NCBI RefSeq assembly: GCF_002954765.1
Contig: NZ_MTPW01000001.1
Location: 2,369,501 to 2,433,500 of the forward strand
Reading direction: 5' to 3'
DNA length: 64,000 nt
Source: Nonlabens arenilitoris
GTDB lineage: Bacteria > Bacteroidota > Bacteroidia > Flavobacteriales > Flavobacteriaceae
A program made the position numbers and the translations under genes. Positions 1 to 8,393 of this stretch are shown in pieces (within the stretch, counting starts at the first letter, position 1; each line of letters begins with the position of its first letter). Under the pieces are notes generated by a model. It was given only the letters and a program-made list of their open reading frames with translations. It had not been told where the DNA came from and searched no databases.

Positions 1-659
1 TGCTTAATTAAAGATATTTCTTCTTCCTTTTCTTCTACAGATGCGGTTACTGGATCATCCAACAAAACTCTTTGTAATTCATCAACATCTTCACTCAACG
101 TGGCAGAGAATAACAAGTTTTGTCTTCTATTAGGCAATAGCTTTAGAATCTGGTCGAGTTCCTTTTTAAAACCTTTAGTTAGCATTTTATCGGCTTCATC
201 GAGGACTAAAGCTTTGACATTTTTTAAATGCACTGCGTTTGCTTCAATAAGTTCTAACAATCTACCAGGTGTCGCTACTAGAATATCGACATTATTCATC
301 TTACGCATTTGCGGATTGATGGAAGCACCACCATAAACGGCCATAGTAATTAAAGGCTTTGTTAAAGCTTTAGAGTATGGAATAAAAACCTCACTTACTT
401 GCGCTGCTAGTTCTCTAGTAGGTACCAGTATCAATGCGGTAATATGTCTGTTTTCAGATTCAATTCCTTCTAGTCGCTGTAAAAGCGGTAAGGCATATGC
501 CATGGTTTTACCAGATCCAGTTTTTGCAATTCCTAGCACATCTTTACCAGCAAGAATATCAGGCATGGCTAGCTTTTGAATAGGTGTAGGGTGAGAAAAT
601 TGATTTTCTCTTAAGGCAAAAAGTAATTGGTTAGATAATCCTAAGGATTCAAAAGACAT
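1..659 (-). CDS. DEAD-box ATP-dependent RNA helicase (3' end outside window)
   Basis: The N-terminal ~219 residues of a DEAD-box RNA helicase, read leftward from an ATG at 659; the C-terminal RecA domain lies beyond the window start. Visible motifs in order are the Q motif (HPTPIQ), Walker A (AKTGSGKT), PTRELA, TPGRL, DEAD and SAT, which together define RecA domain 1. The family unwinds short RNA duplexes with ATP, typically in ribosome assembly or mRNA turnover; which subfamily (RhlE-like or other) cannot be told from this half. It stands alone, with about 130 bp of AT-rich spacer before the next gene. Confidence 0.93.
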   Translation of the reverse strand, partial: MSFESLGLSNQLLFALRENQFSHPTPIQKLAMPDILAGKDVLGIAKTGSGKTMAYALPLLQRLEGIESENRHITALILVPTRELAAQVSEVFIPYSKALTKPLITMAVYGGASINPQMRKMNNVDILVATPGRLLELIEANAVHLKNVKALVLDEADKMLTKGFKKELDQILKLLPNRRQNLLFSATLSEDVDELQRVLLDDPVTASVEEKEEEISLIK

Positions 660-791
660 ATGTTGATTTTATACCATGCAAAGATAGCTCGTTTTTACAG
701 TAAAATACAGTTGTCTTAGTATGTGTAACTGATAAGAGATGTAGTTTTAAAATTTCAAATTTAGAATATCAAATTCTCAAGTTGACTATTT

Positions 792-1631
792 TTAATCATC
801 TTCACGTATTCCTGTGATATGAATTTCAACTCTACGGTCATAAAAATCACCTTTTCCAGTTTTAAAATTAGCCTGTTTCCCTACGGTCGTTAGGCGATCA
901 GCAGCGACTCCATATTTAACGAGAAAGCGTTTCACTTGTTCTGCTCTAGCTTGAGATAGATTCCATTGACCTGTGTCCATATCACGTCCATAAACGCCTG
1001 GTGATAAACAACATATATGTCCTTGTATTTCGATTTCATATTTTTTATGAAGCAATAGTGAATTAATGATAGAATCCATTACAGGAAAAGAAGATTCTCT
1101 TAATACATGCCTGCCTGGATAGAAAATGACATTATTAAATACTAGTTTATCACCTATTTGAAGACTGTCTTTTAAGATATCATATGAACGGTATTTTTCA
1201 ATACTATCGGTTACCACTGCTTTAGGTATATCTATTGTTTTTTTATAGGTTACACTTATTTCTACTCGTCTATTTCTATAACGTTGCGCTTTTATATTGC
1301 TACGATTCTTTAATGGTACCTCACCCACAATTTTCTGTTGAAAATAATTGTCTGTAAATCGTGGTTTTAAATAATTGATGACTGATTGTACTCTGTTAGT
1401 AGCGAGTTGCAGGTTGTAAGAAACACTACCACGATCATCACAGTAACCAATTAGCGCAATTGCGGTTATTTTTGTTGTTTGATCTACAATTAATCGAGCT
1501 TCTATATTTTTAATTGATTGCTCTGTTAGTATTGCACTATCGGTTTCAAAGTATATAGAAAATTCTTCAGTCGATACTTGAGAAAACCCTATGGTTGTAA
1601 TTAATAAGAAAAGGTATTTTATCATCTTCAT
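792..1631 (-). CDS. Exported protein with two OmpA-like domains
   Basis: A signal peptide of about 18 residues ends in GFSQ. I choose the ATG at 1631 because it places a Lys directly before the hydrophobic stretch; an ATG at 1652 is in frame but adds a poor leader. Two OmpA-like peptidoglycan-binding units follow. The first starts at IYFETDSA and ends with NRRVEI; the second holds GHICC and ends with DRRVEIHITG. Such proteins tie the outer membrane to the cell wall; no barrel is seen here. Divergent from the glycosylase gene across about 50 bp. The exact role is unknown. Confidence 0.8.
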   Translation of the reverse strand: MKMIKYLFLLITTIGFSQVSTEEFSIYFETDSAILTEQSIKNIEARLIVDQTTKITAIALIGYCDDRGSVSYNLQLATNRVQSVINYLKPRFTDNYFQQKIVGEVPLKNRSNIKAQRYRNRRVEISVTYKKTIDIPKAVVTDSIEKYRSYDILKDSLQIGDKLVFNNVIFYPGRHVLRESSFPVMDSIINSLLLHKKYEIEIQGHICCLSPGVYGRDMDTGQWNLSQARAEQVKRFLVKYGVAADRLTTVGKQANFKTGKGDFYDRRVEIHITGIREDD

Positions 1632-1681
1632 AACAATAGGCAAACGTTGCAAGCTTTAAATTAGTGTTTTAATCGCATCTC

Positions 1682-2287
1682 ATGTCACAAAAACTACCAC
1701 TTTCTTATTACCAGCAAAATGATGTGGTGTATCTCGCAAAAAATTTAATAGGTAAGAAGGTAGTGAGTAACATTAACGGAGAACTGACAAGTGGTATCAT
1801 AACTGAAACTGAGGCCTATCGAGGCTATGATGATAAGGCCTGCCACGCACATTTAGGACGTTTTACAGACAGGACTAAGGTGATGTATGAACCAGGTGGC
1901 GTTGCTTATGTTTACTTGTGCTATGGTATCCATCACTTATTTAATATCATCACAAATATTGATGGTAATGCAGACGCTATCTTAATACGTGCAGTAGAGC
2001 CTGTACAAGGTGTCGAAATCATGCTCAAACGCAGAGGTAAAAAGAAACTAGATAAAACACTGACCTCAGGACCTGGCAATTTTAGTAAAGCATTTGCTTT
2101 AGATAAGTCACATTATGGAGCAGATTTAACCGGTGATGAGGTATGGATTGAAAAGAATGATTTATTACGCTTTCGCGAAAGCGGTATTACCTCAACCACT
2201 AGAATAGGAATCGATTATGCAGGAGATGATAAGCACTTACCACGGCGTTTTTACTTAAATACGAGTCAATTTGTGAGTAAGCGATAG
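1682..2287 (+). CDS. mpg: 3-methyladenine DNA glycosylase (AAG/MPG family)
   Basis: Removes alkylated purines from DNA by base excision. The 201-residue protein shows the family signature: the catalytic Glu in ETEAY (about residue 42), followed by RTKVMY and the GVAYVYLCYGIHHLFNI core that forms the base-flipping pocket. Length is normal for bacterial AAG. One copy of the dispersed CGCTTTCGCGAAAGCG palindrome lies inside the gene (2168-2183) and is read as RFRES near residue 165, in a region that tolerates variation. It ends 3 bp before the convergent LytTR regulator gene. Confidence 0.93.
   Translation: MSQKLPLSYYQQNDVVYLAKNLIGKKVVSNINGELTSGIITETEAYRGYDDKACHAHLGRFTDRTKVMYEPGGVAYVYLCYGIHHLFNIITNIDGNADAILIRAVEPVQGVEIMLKRRGKKKLDKTLTSGPGNFSKAFALDKSHYGADLTGDEVWIEKNDLLRFRESGITSTTRIGIDYAGDDKHLPRRFYLNTSQFVSKR
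2168..2183. repeat. Dispersed palindrome copy 1 (inside mpg)
   Basis: Perfect CGCTTTCGCGAAAGCG inside the glycosylase gene, read in the frame CGC-TTT-CGC-GAA-AGC as RFRES. Confidence 0.95.
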
Positions 2288-2290
2288 CTT

Positions 2291-3034
2291 TTAACCACGG
2301 AATCGCTCTAAAAATTCAGCACGTTTAGCTCTGGCAACGGGAATAGTAGCGTCACTTGATAAAACTACATAACCATCATTTAAATATTTTACAATGTGTG
2401 TGGTATTCACTACATAAGATTTATGAATGTGATAAAAATCGGGATGAGTGAGAAGTTTTTTAAAATGACCGATGCTGCTTGAACTAAGTATGGGTTTGCG
2501 ATTAGTGAAATGAATTTTAGTGTAACCATCCACGCCTTCACAATGAGTAATGGTCTTTACTTTTACAAACTCAAGACCATCAATAGAAGGAATGACAATC
2601 TTCTTTTTTTGAAAATTTTCTTGACTTATGTTTTCTAGTAGTTGTTTGTTTTTTAGGAGTGCATTTTTTTGATTAATATTTATCGTTGCGTTTGTGACCG
2701 ATTCTACAAGATCTTCATTATCAATAGGTTTTACTAGATATCCTATGGCGCATTGTTTAATAGCATCAAGCGCATACTGATCAAATGCGGTAGCAAAAAT
2801 GATCTCAAATTGAGGATTTTTAAATTGCTCTAGCACGTCAAAACCGCTCATGCCAGGCATGGCGATGTCTATAAAAACGAGTTGTGGTTGCAACTCGTTA
2901 ATGATGTCAAATGCCTGTGCCGGTTTTTCTATAGTCGCTATGATGTCTAGTTCTGGACAGAAGCGTTCAATCTTACTTTTAAGAATTGCGATAGCCTTAG
3001 GCTCATCATCTATAAGAATGGTTTTTATGCTCAT
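2291..3034 (-). CDS. LytTR-family response regulator
   Basis: A two-component regulator of the LytR/AlgR type, 247 residues. The N-terminal receiver domain has the acidic pair IDD (residues 8-10) and the phospho-acceptor Asp at about 56 in FIDIAMPG. The C-terminal half (about 145-245) is a LytTR DNA-binding domain with HIHKSYVVNTTHI and the SSDATIPVARAKRAEF ending. It starts inside the stop codon of the kinase gene (ATGA overlap at 3031-3034), so the two are translationally coupled. Its cognate kinase is apparently frameshifted in this assembly. Targets are unknown; the envelope genes upstream on the same strand are candidates. Confidence 0.93.
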   Translation of the reverse strand: MSIKTILIDDEPKAIAILKSKIERFCPELDIIATIEKPAQAFDIINELQPQLVFIDIAMPGMSGFDVLEQFKNPQFEIIFATAFDQYALDAIKQCAIGYLVKPIDNEDLVESVTNATININQKNALLKNKQLLENISQENFQKKKIVIPSIDGLEFVKVKTITHCEGVDGYTKIHFTNRKPILSSSSIGHFKKLLTHPDFYHIHKSYVVNTTHIVKYLNDGYVVLSSDATIPVARAKRAEFLERFRG

Positions 3035-3830
3035 AAGTCCGTTAAATTTTGAATGCTTAGTTCCACGATTGTTCCTGTACCATCATTAAGTTCTGATCGG
3101 TCTTGAATAGAGTAGGAGATGTTCCAGTCACCGCTATCGTTTAAAATTTCTAATCGTTCTGCAATTACAGCACTGGAATGAGCCTTTGCAGTACCCATAG
3201 TTTGCTTATTGTGTTTTTTAGTCTTGTTAAGTCCTATACCATCATCTTTAATAATAATGATATATTGATTTGTTAACGTTGTAGTCTTAAAGTCCACTTC
3301 TATAATACCTGATGAGGTTTTATGAAAAATACCATGATTGACAGCGTTTTCTAGCATAGGCTGTATCATCATTGTAGGTATGCTTAAGTCTGTGATGTCT
3401 AGTGTTTTATCTATGTTAATATGGTATGATATTTTATCTTCAAACCTTAATTTTTCAATGTCTAGATATTTTTAATAAAAGCAATTTCTTCTTTAAGGGT
3501 AATAGTTTTGGTCCTAGAATAATCAAAAAAAAGGCGCATTAATTTTGAAAATTTTGTGAGGTAATCTTCACTTATTTCTACTTCATTGCGCTGTATATAA
3601 TACTGGATAGCGTTTAAGCTATTATGCACAAAATGCGGATTCAACTGGCTGCGCAGTGCGTTAAGTTCGCTTTCATATTGTTTCTTTTGAGCCGCTAGTT
3701 GATCTTCTAGTTGTTGTTGAAGTAGTTGGTTTTTACGATTGTTGAATGTGATGAAAAGAAAAACCATTCCTATCACAATGACTAGTATTAAGATAAATAG
3801 AAATAGGTATGTTATCGCTAGATTATCCAT
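3031..3830 (-). pseudogene. LytS-type sensor histidine kinase, apparently frameshifted
   Basis: A membrane-anchored histidine kinase (one N-terminal TM helix at residues 5-29, then a coiled coil). The His-kinase box LNPHFVHNSLNAI has the phospho-accepting His at residue 66. The reading frame stops at 3462 just after EEIAFIKN, where the family normally continues K(N/K)YL.IEKLRF. Exactly that continuation (YLDIEKLRF) is found in the next frame, followed by MMIQPMLENAVNHG (N box) and DDGIGL (G box) down to 3031. One missing base near 3466-3470, next to an A5 run, restores a normal kinase of about 265 residues. Either a sequencing error or a real loss of function. Confidence 0.85.
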
Positions 3831-4454
3831 TTAATTTTCTGAGTTTAATTCCATAAATCATGCTACCGTATAAAACTAAACTTGATATAGTAATTATTGA
3901 GTAAAAGATATTTTTATGAATCGTAATTAATTCTTGTATCAAGAAGAAAATGACAACTAAGTTTAATTGATAAATGATTACTGCTATTGATACCCAAAAT
4001 GCTGGTATTCTTTTAAAATTTATGACTTCACTATTATTCAATAGTTGTTGTAAGTAGACAAATACGTTGATCAAAATAATTATTGAAATAATAAAATTGG
4101 AATAGTAAAAATTTCAAAAAGAAAATTTTGGTACAACATATTTATTAAAAACGATAATAAACCTATAGATATACTAGTAATTAATAATTTGTTGTTTTTG
4201 ATGTTTTCATAAAACCAAATGAACAAAACTATATTAGTTAGAATTATAACTAAATTACTAAAAATCAATAAACTAGATTCTTCAACTCTTTTGAAGTAGT
4301 TTGCAAATATTTCAATTACAACCGTTATGGAAAGGAAAACTACTAACCATTTTTCAGGTGTATTTTTTAAAATATGCCAGTTGATAATTGCATAAATGAA
4401 TGCAATTATCATACTGCCATATAAAAAGTATTGAGTGATTGATATAAAATCCAC
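3823..4454 (-). pseudogene. Multi-TM membrane sensor-like protein, apparently frameshifted
   Basis: Two adjacent open stretches (4080-4454, 124 codons; 3823-4074, 83 codons) together give a hydrophobic protein of about 208 residues with roughly six TM helices. The second half carries a FWVSIAVIIYQ segment of a kind found in small membrane proteins encoded beside LytS kinases in Bacteroidota. The first half ends in ILLFQ-stop, and the second frame runs open back through the stop, so a single missing base within the AT-rich stretch 4075-4125 would join them. It overlaps the kinase start by 8 bp and lies 3 bp after the lipoprotein gene, so all are likely one operon. It probably supplies the sensory part to the kinase (inference). 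Confidence 0.65.
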
Positions 4455-4457
4455 TTC

Positions 4458-4976
4458 TTATGGATTAGTTATTTGGTTTCCAGACGGTGGCATTCCTGCA
4501 GTACCATGATTAAGAACATTTCCTCCTGGAATATTAGGAATATCATTACTTCTACTGCCCGTAGTTGTTCCTGCTGGTACAAAAATGATTGTGCTTGTTA
4601 GAGTGCCGTTTTGGTCATTACTTGCAGCTAAGTATGCTCTAATTCCTAAGTTATCATAGTTTCCATTAAAACTTTCTACATGTTCAATAAAACATTTCAT
4701 ATCCTCAAGCTTAAAAAAGACTTCAGTAGAATGGTTGAAATTAACAATAGTGTTAGTAGTATCTCGATATACGATTGTAGGGTCACTAACAGTTGAATTT
4801 CTAATAGCTTCATATTGTCTTACCATACCTACAGCTACATCTCGATTAATTTGTCCGTTGTCTCCAGAACAATCAAGTGTTATATCGTCATCTGAAGATG
4901 ATGTAGGCCAGTTGCAAGCAGTAACTAGTACAACAATACAAGCTATTAATACATAAGTAATTTGTTTAGTTTTCAT
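4458..4976 (-). CDS. Hypothetical lipoprotein upstream of LytTR system
   Basis: A lipoprotein with lipobox VTAC (Cys21) followed by a Ser/Asp-rich linker (SSSDDD), which in Bacteroidota fits surface or outer-membrane sorting. The remaining ~140 residues match no family I recognise; the C-terminus is Gly/Pro/Asn-rich. It is the first gene of the set lipoprotein, membrane sensor, kinase, regulator, with 3 bp to the next gene, so it may be an accessory or ligand-binding part of that signalling system. That role is inferred from position only. Confidence 0.75.
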   Translation of the reverse strand: MKTKQITYVLIACIVVLVTACNWPTSSSDDDITLDCSGDNGQINRDVAVGMVRQYEAIRNSTVSDPTIVYRDTTNTIVNFNHSTEVFFKLEDMKCFIEHVESFNGNYDNLGIRAYLAASNDQNGTLTSTIIFVPAGTTTGSRSNDIPNIPGGNVLNHGTAGMPPSGNQITNP

Positions 4977-5113
4977 AAGGTTGGGTTTTAAGTAAGTTTT
5001 AAAGGTATATGTTTTTTATTATCGTTAGAATCGCTTTTTTATAAGCGAATTATCATAATAGAACCAGCGCAGCAAGATTGCTCCATACTACGCTGTCCCC
5101 TTGAAATGTTACC

Positions 5114-6310
5114 TTAATTAGGACAAGAATAAAAAGTAATTAACTCGATACTATTGTTTGCTAAGGACACGGTTTCAGTAGTTACAGTTTGTGTCCATCC
5201 GGTTTGATTTATGATTCTTATGGTATAGTTTCCATCTGCAAGACCTGAAAAGAAGTAATTACCATTAATATCAGTAGTGCCTATTCTTATAACATTATTG
5301 TTACTATCCAGTACTTCAAAAGTCCAGTTGTCTCCTATAGCATCACTAGCATCATTAAACGCTCTATCACATGAATTTATTCCTTCTAGAATATTTAAAA
5401 TACTGATGGTATTATTTTCACAACAATTTCCTTCATTATCACTATTATTATTAGATATGGCCATATCACCATTAGTAGTAACCATATTACCTAAAAACGA
5501 GAATCCTAAGATTACAGAACCTGTATTTAATAAGTAACCTCTTATACTATAAGTATCTGCAGGAAGTGCAAGAGCAGTAGCAGACCATGTTTGAATACCT
5601 GTGTTAGGTGACCAATCATATACAGGACTAGTGCTTAGGACGTTATTATTACTGTCTAACAATTCAAAAAATATTTCATCATCTCCTTCAAATGTAAAGC
5701 TGAAATCCACTGCAGTATCTTCCAATACACAAAACGCTCGTTCAAATACAAAAGGAACGGCTTGCCCAGCTGAATTCTGAGCATTATTACAGTTGAAACT
5801 ACCATTAGGTCCTAGGTCAAAAGGTGCCAGAGTGGCTGCGCCAGGTTGATTCACCCATCCGGTGTCAGGTTGACCTGTGAGATTCATAGAAAAAACATCT
5901 CCATTAAAAGGAGCTACAGCAGGACTATTACAAGGATTTGCTGGATTATTTCCATTAATTAAAGGTGGTCTGTTCAATACTTTCCAAAACGGGTCTACAG
6001 CACCAAAAGCTGCCGGAATCATCATACCTGTATTGTCAATACCACTAGTAAGGTTTAATTCACTAGAAAGGTCACAAGCGGTAGGTATTAAATTAGAATC
6101 GCCTATACATTCACAAAACTCATTGATTGTGCCGTCTAGCATACCATTTCCGTTACTATCACATGCATCACCTATGTTAGCTTGTAAATTAGGACAATCA
6201 GGATCATCATCTCCGGTGTATCCACAAACTTCATTGCCATCGCAAGAGAAAACAAACATGGCTAGCATGCTCAATCCTATTAATTTAAAATTATTGATAT
6301 AGTTTTTCAT
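5114..6310 (-). CDS. Large secreted lipoprotein with SdrD-B-like C-terminal domain
   Basis: A lipoprotein of 398 residues (lipobox FVFSC, Cys23). Near the N-terminus is a Cys-rich segment (residues 28-70) with DSNGNGMLDGT, resembling a calcium-binding loop. The middle has a DxxxFFELLDSNNNVLS beta-sandwich resembling a lectin or pre-peptidase fold. The C-terminus (about 310-398) is an SdrD-B/CNA-B-like beta domain with TTDINGNYFFSGLADGNYTIRI. Such domains are surface stalks or adhesins. It lies 55 bp downstream of the OmpA barrel gene on the same strand. The function is not known. Confidence 0.75.
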   Translation of the reverse strand: MKNYINNFKLIGLSMLAMFVFSCDGNEVCGYTGDDDPDCPNLQANIGDACDSNGNGMLDGTINEFCECIGDSNLIPTACDLSSELNLTSGIDNTGMMIPAAFGAVDPFWKVLNRPPLINGNNPANPCNSPAVAPFNGDVFSMNLTGQPDTGWVNQPGAATLAPFDLGPNGSFNCNNAQNSAGQAVPFVFERAFCVLEDTAVDFSFTFEGDDEIFFELLDSNNNVLSTSPVYDWSPNTGIQTWSATALALPADTYSIRGYLLNTGSVILGFSFLGNMVTTNGDMAISNNNSDNEGNCCENNTISILNILEGINSCDRAFNDASDAIGDNWTFEVLDSNNNVIRIGTTDINGNYFFSGLADGNYTIRIINQTGWTQTVTTETVSLANNSIELITFYSCPN

Positions 6311-6365
6311 GATTTCTATTTTAAGCCTCAGCCTTATAACAGGCTGAGGAGTTGATTGTTAATTG

Positions 6366-8081
6366 TTATTCTGGACAGATGACTTTCATCTCTGTTCTAC
6401 GATTGATTTGATGCTCTGCCTCACTACATTCTGTACCATCTGCACAACGATTCAATAATCTAGTTTCACCATAACCTATTCCTACTACTCGATCTGCATC
6501 AATTCCTTGAGAAGCGATGTAATCTCTAGCAGCACTCGCACGATTTTGAGAAAGAGTTTTGTTATAGGCATTAGAACCTCTAGAATCTGTGTGTGAAGAG
6601 ATTTCAATACGTACACTAGGATTATCTTTCATGAATTGTACTAGTCTGTTTAATTCCGGTTTTGCATCAGCTCTTATGAAGTATTTATCTAGATCATATA
6701 AGATGTTTTTAAGAGCTATGGCTCTACCACAGTCAGCTTCTTCTAGACATACTTCCAGTTTTACAAATAGAGTAGTACTACGATCATAATTCTCTGTAGA
6801 AATAGTTTCTGTTTGAGAGAAATAATTTGCCTTTTTACCTCTTAGAGAGTAAGTGGCTTTTTGCTTAACATTAAAGATAAACTGACCTTTATCATCAGTC
6901 ATCGTGTTCTTTTGTTCTGCTTGTGATAAATTGTTCAATATCACAGATACGCCATCAAGAGCCGTATTAGTGTTACATACTACGGCATTACCTTTTAAGA
7001 TAAAGTTCAGGTCGCTGTAAACGATTTCTTTTTGTAAAGTTTCATTAGGTTTAAATTCACTTTTAACAGCAGCGGTACTTTCTAATTCTACATCATATAG
7101 TTTTCCTTCTATGGTGTAGTCATCCTTATTAATATCATTAAACACTACTACACCATAGGCGTTTGATCTTCCAGACTGTATCACATTACCTTCAGCATCT
7201 TTAAGGACGATATCAGTGTCTGGTAATAATTCTTTAGTGAACTTATCTCTTGCTGTAACGGCTAGATTGTACTTTTCGCAAACCTGACAATTTTCTTTAT
7301 CGTGTTTGCTTAATTTAAAACTTACACCAGCAAAAATTCCAACTGAAGATATATCGCAATCACAAGGTTCCTCGCGCTGTCTGTAATCGCGTTGAGAAAG
7401 TATGTTCTGCCCTTGATCAGAATTAAAAGTATGGTATCCTGTAGAAATTCCACTTTCTGTTGATTCTGTAACATTAATATGTCTCATGTAATAAGCACCA
7501 GCGTGAATTCCCCATTTTTCATTGAAGAAATAGTTGAATCTTGTTTGTAGCTTAAAACTTAAGGCACTGCTCACATCATATCCCGCATGGAAGTTTACAG
7601 GTACACTTGTTCCACCGGCTGCCGCAACTTCGTGAGTTACGCGTCCACCTTTTATAGAAGCTAGACCTACACGAGTGTTCAATTCTGCACTAAAGTTGCG
7701 ACTTGCATTACGATATTGAAAATCAGGTCCTATACCGTAAAATATTCTAGTGATTCCATCTTCAGTAATAGTAGATGAAGTAAATGCTGTACCGTCAAAA
7801 TCCAGTAACCCATCAGTAGGATAAGTACTTTCTGGACTGTTTTTAATGTAGTCTACATCTAGACCTATACCTATCCAGTTCCAGTAGTAATCAAAGCTTA
7901 TTCCAGCTTCCAGGCCACCGTTATAATCTATATAAGGTGTGTTGTTAAGGTATGCAGGGAAATCATAACCTATTCTAGGAGAGATTTGGAAATAGTTATC
8001 GGTGGTATGATCTATTTGCGCCCAGCCCGATAAACTAATTAAGAGCGTTAAAAACGCCATGGAGAGTTTTAAAAGTTTCAT
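6366..8081 (-). CDS. Outer-membrane protein: barrel, CarboxypepD-like repeats and OmpA domain
   Basis: A 571-residue outer-membrane protein. The signal peptide ends in GWAQ. Residues ~25-260 form an eight-stranded-type barrel (alternating aromatic strands, e.g. GIGLDVDYI). Residues ~270-440 carry two carboxypeptidase-regulatory-like beta domains (DGVSVILNNL, DDKGQFIF). Residues ~455-571 are a full OmpA peptidoglycan-binding domain (YDLDKYFIRADA, SSHTDSRGSNAYN, NRRTEMKV). It anchors the outer membrane to the wall and may display the central domains. It is first in the minus-strand block of envelope genes and divergent from htpG. Confidence 0.88.
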   Translation of the reverse strand: MKLLKLSMAFLTLLISLSGWAQIDHTTDNYFQISPRIGYDFPAYLNNTPYIDYNGGLEAGISFDYYWNWIGIGLDVDYIKNSPESTYPTDGLLDFDGTAFTSSTITEDGITRIFYGIGPDFQYRNASRNFSAELNTRVGLASIKGGRVTHEVAAAGGTSVPVNFHAGYDVSSALSFKLQTRFNYFFNEKWGIHAGAYYMRHINVTESTESGISTGYHTFNSDQGQNILSQRDYRQREEPCDCDISSVGIFAGVSFKLSKHDKENCQVCEKYNLAVTARDKFTKELLPDTDIVLKDAEGNVIQSGRSNAYGVVVFNDINKDDYTIEGKLYDVELESTAAVKSEFKPNETLQKEIVYSDLNFILKGNAVVCNTNTALDGVSVILNNLSQAEQKNTMTDDKGQFIFNVKQKATYSLRGKKANYFSQTETISTENYDRSTTLFVKLEVCLEEADCGRAIALKNILYDLDKYFIRADAKPELNRLVQFMKDNPSVRIEISSHTDSRGSNAYNKTLSQNRASAARDYIASQGIDADRVVGIGYGETRLLNRCADGTECSEAEHQINRRTEMKVICPE

Positions 8082-8393
8082 AATTAAAGATTTAGTTTAT
8101 GTTATAAAGTGAAAGAGCTTGATTCTTCACAATTGGCTAATTCAAATCACAGCTCTGTCACCTTGAATAACAGGACAAATATGTGGTTAACAGTAGGTTT
8201 AATCAACGGTCATTTGATTATCGGTAGGTTTCAAACCATCATCGGTTGTTATCATATTCTGATGATTTTACAGTTGTGCTGTCAGCTTGTCATTTATTGA
8301 TGAAATGGTATTGCATTTGACTAGTAGAAGGAGATTGATAATCACGCTTTCGCGAAAGCGTATACAATATAAACTTTAAGAATATTACATATT
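8082..8393. other. Divergent intergenic region between OmpA barrel gene and htpG
   Basis: About 310 bp between two divergent starts. It holds one dispersed palindrome (8345-8360) about 34 bp before htpG and several short TGAT/ATCA-rich segments near 8220-8275. I see no convincing gene; a 63-codon frame at 8109-8300 has no recognisable content. No clear sigma-32-like or CIRCE element was seen for htpG. Confidence 0.6.
8345..8360. repeat. Dispersed palindrome copy 2 (upstream of htpG)
   Basis: Perfect CGCTTTCGCGAAAGCG with flanking A/T giving an 18-bp dyad (8344-8361), 34 bp before the htpG start. Confidence 0.95.

Noticed and set aside
8109..8300. A 63-codon frame between the OmpA barrel gene and htpG
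   Set aside because: Composition is not protein-like, no motif is seen, and it occupies a divergent promoter region.
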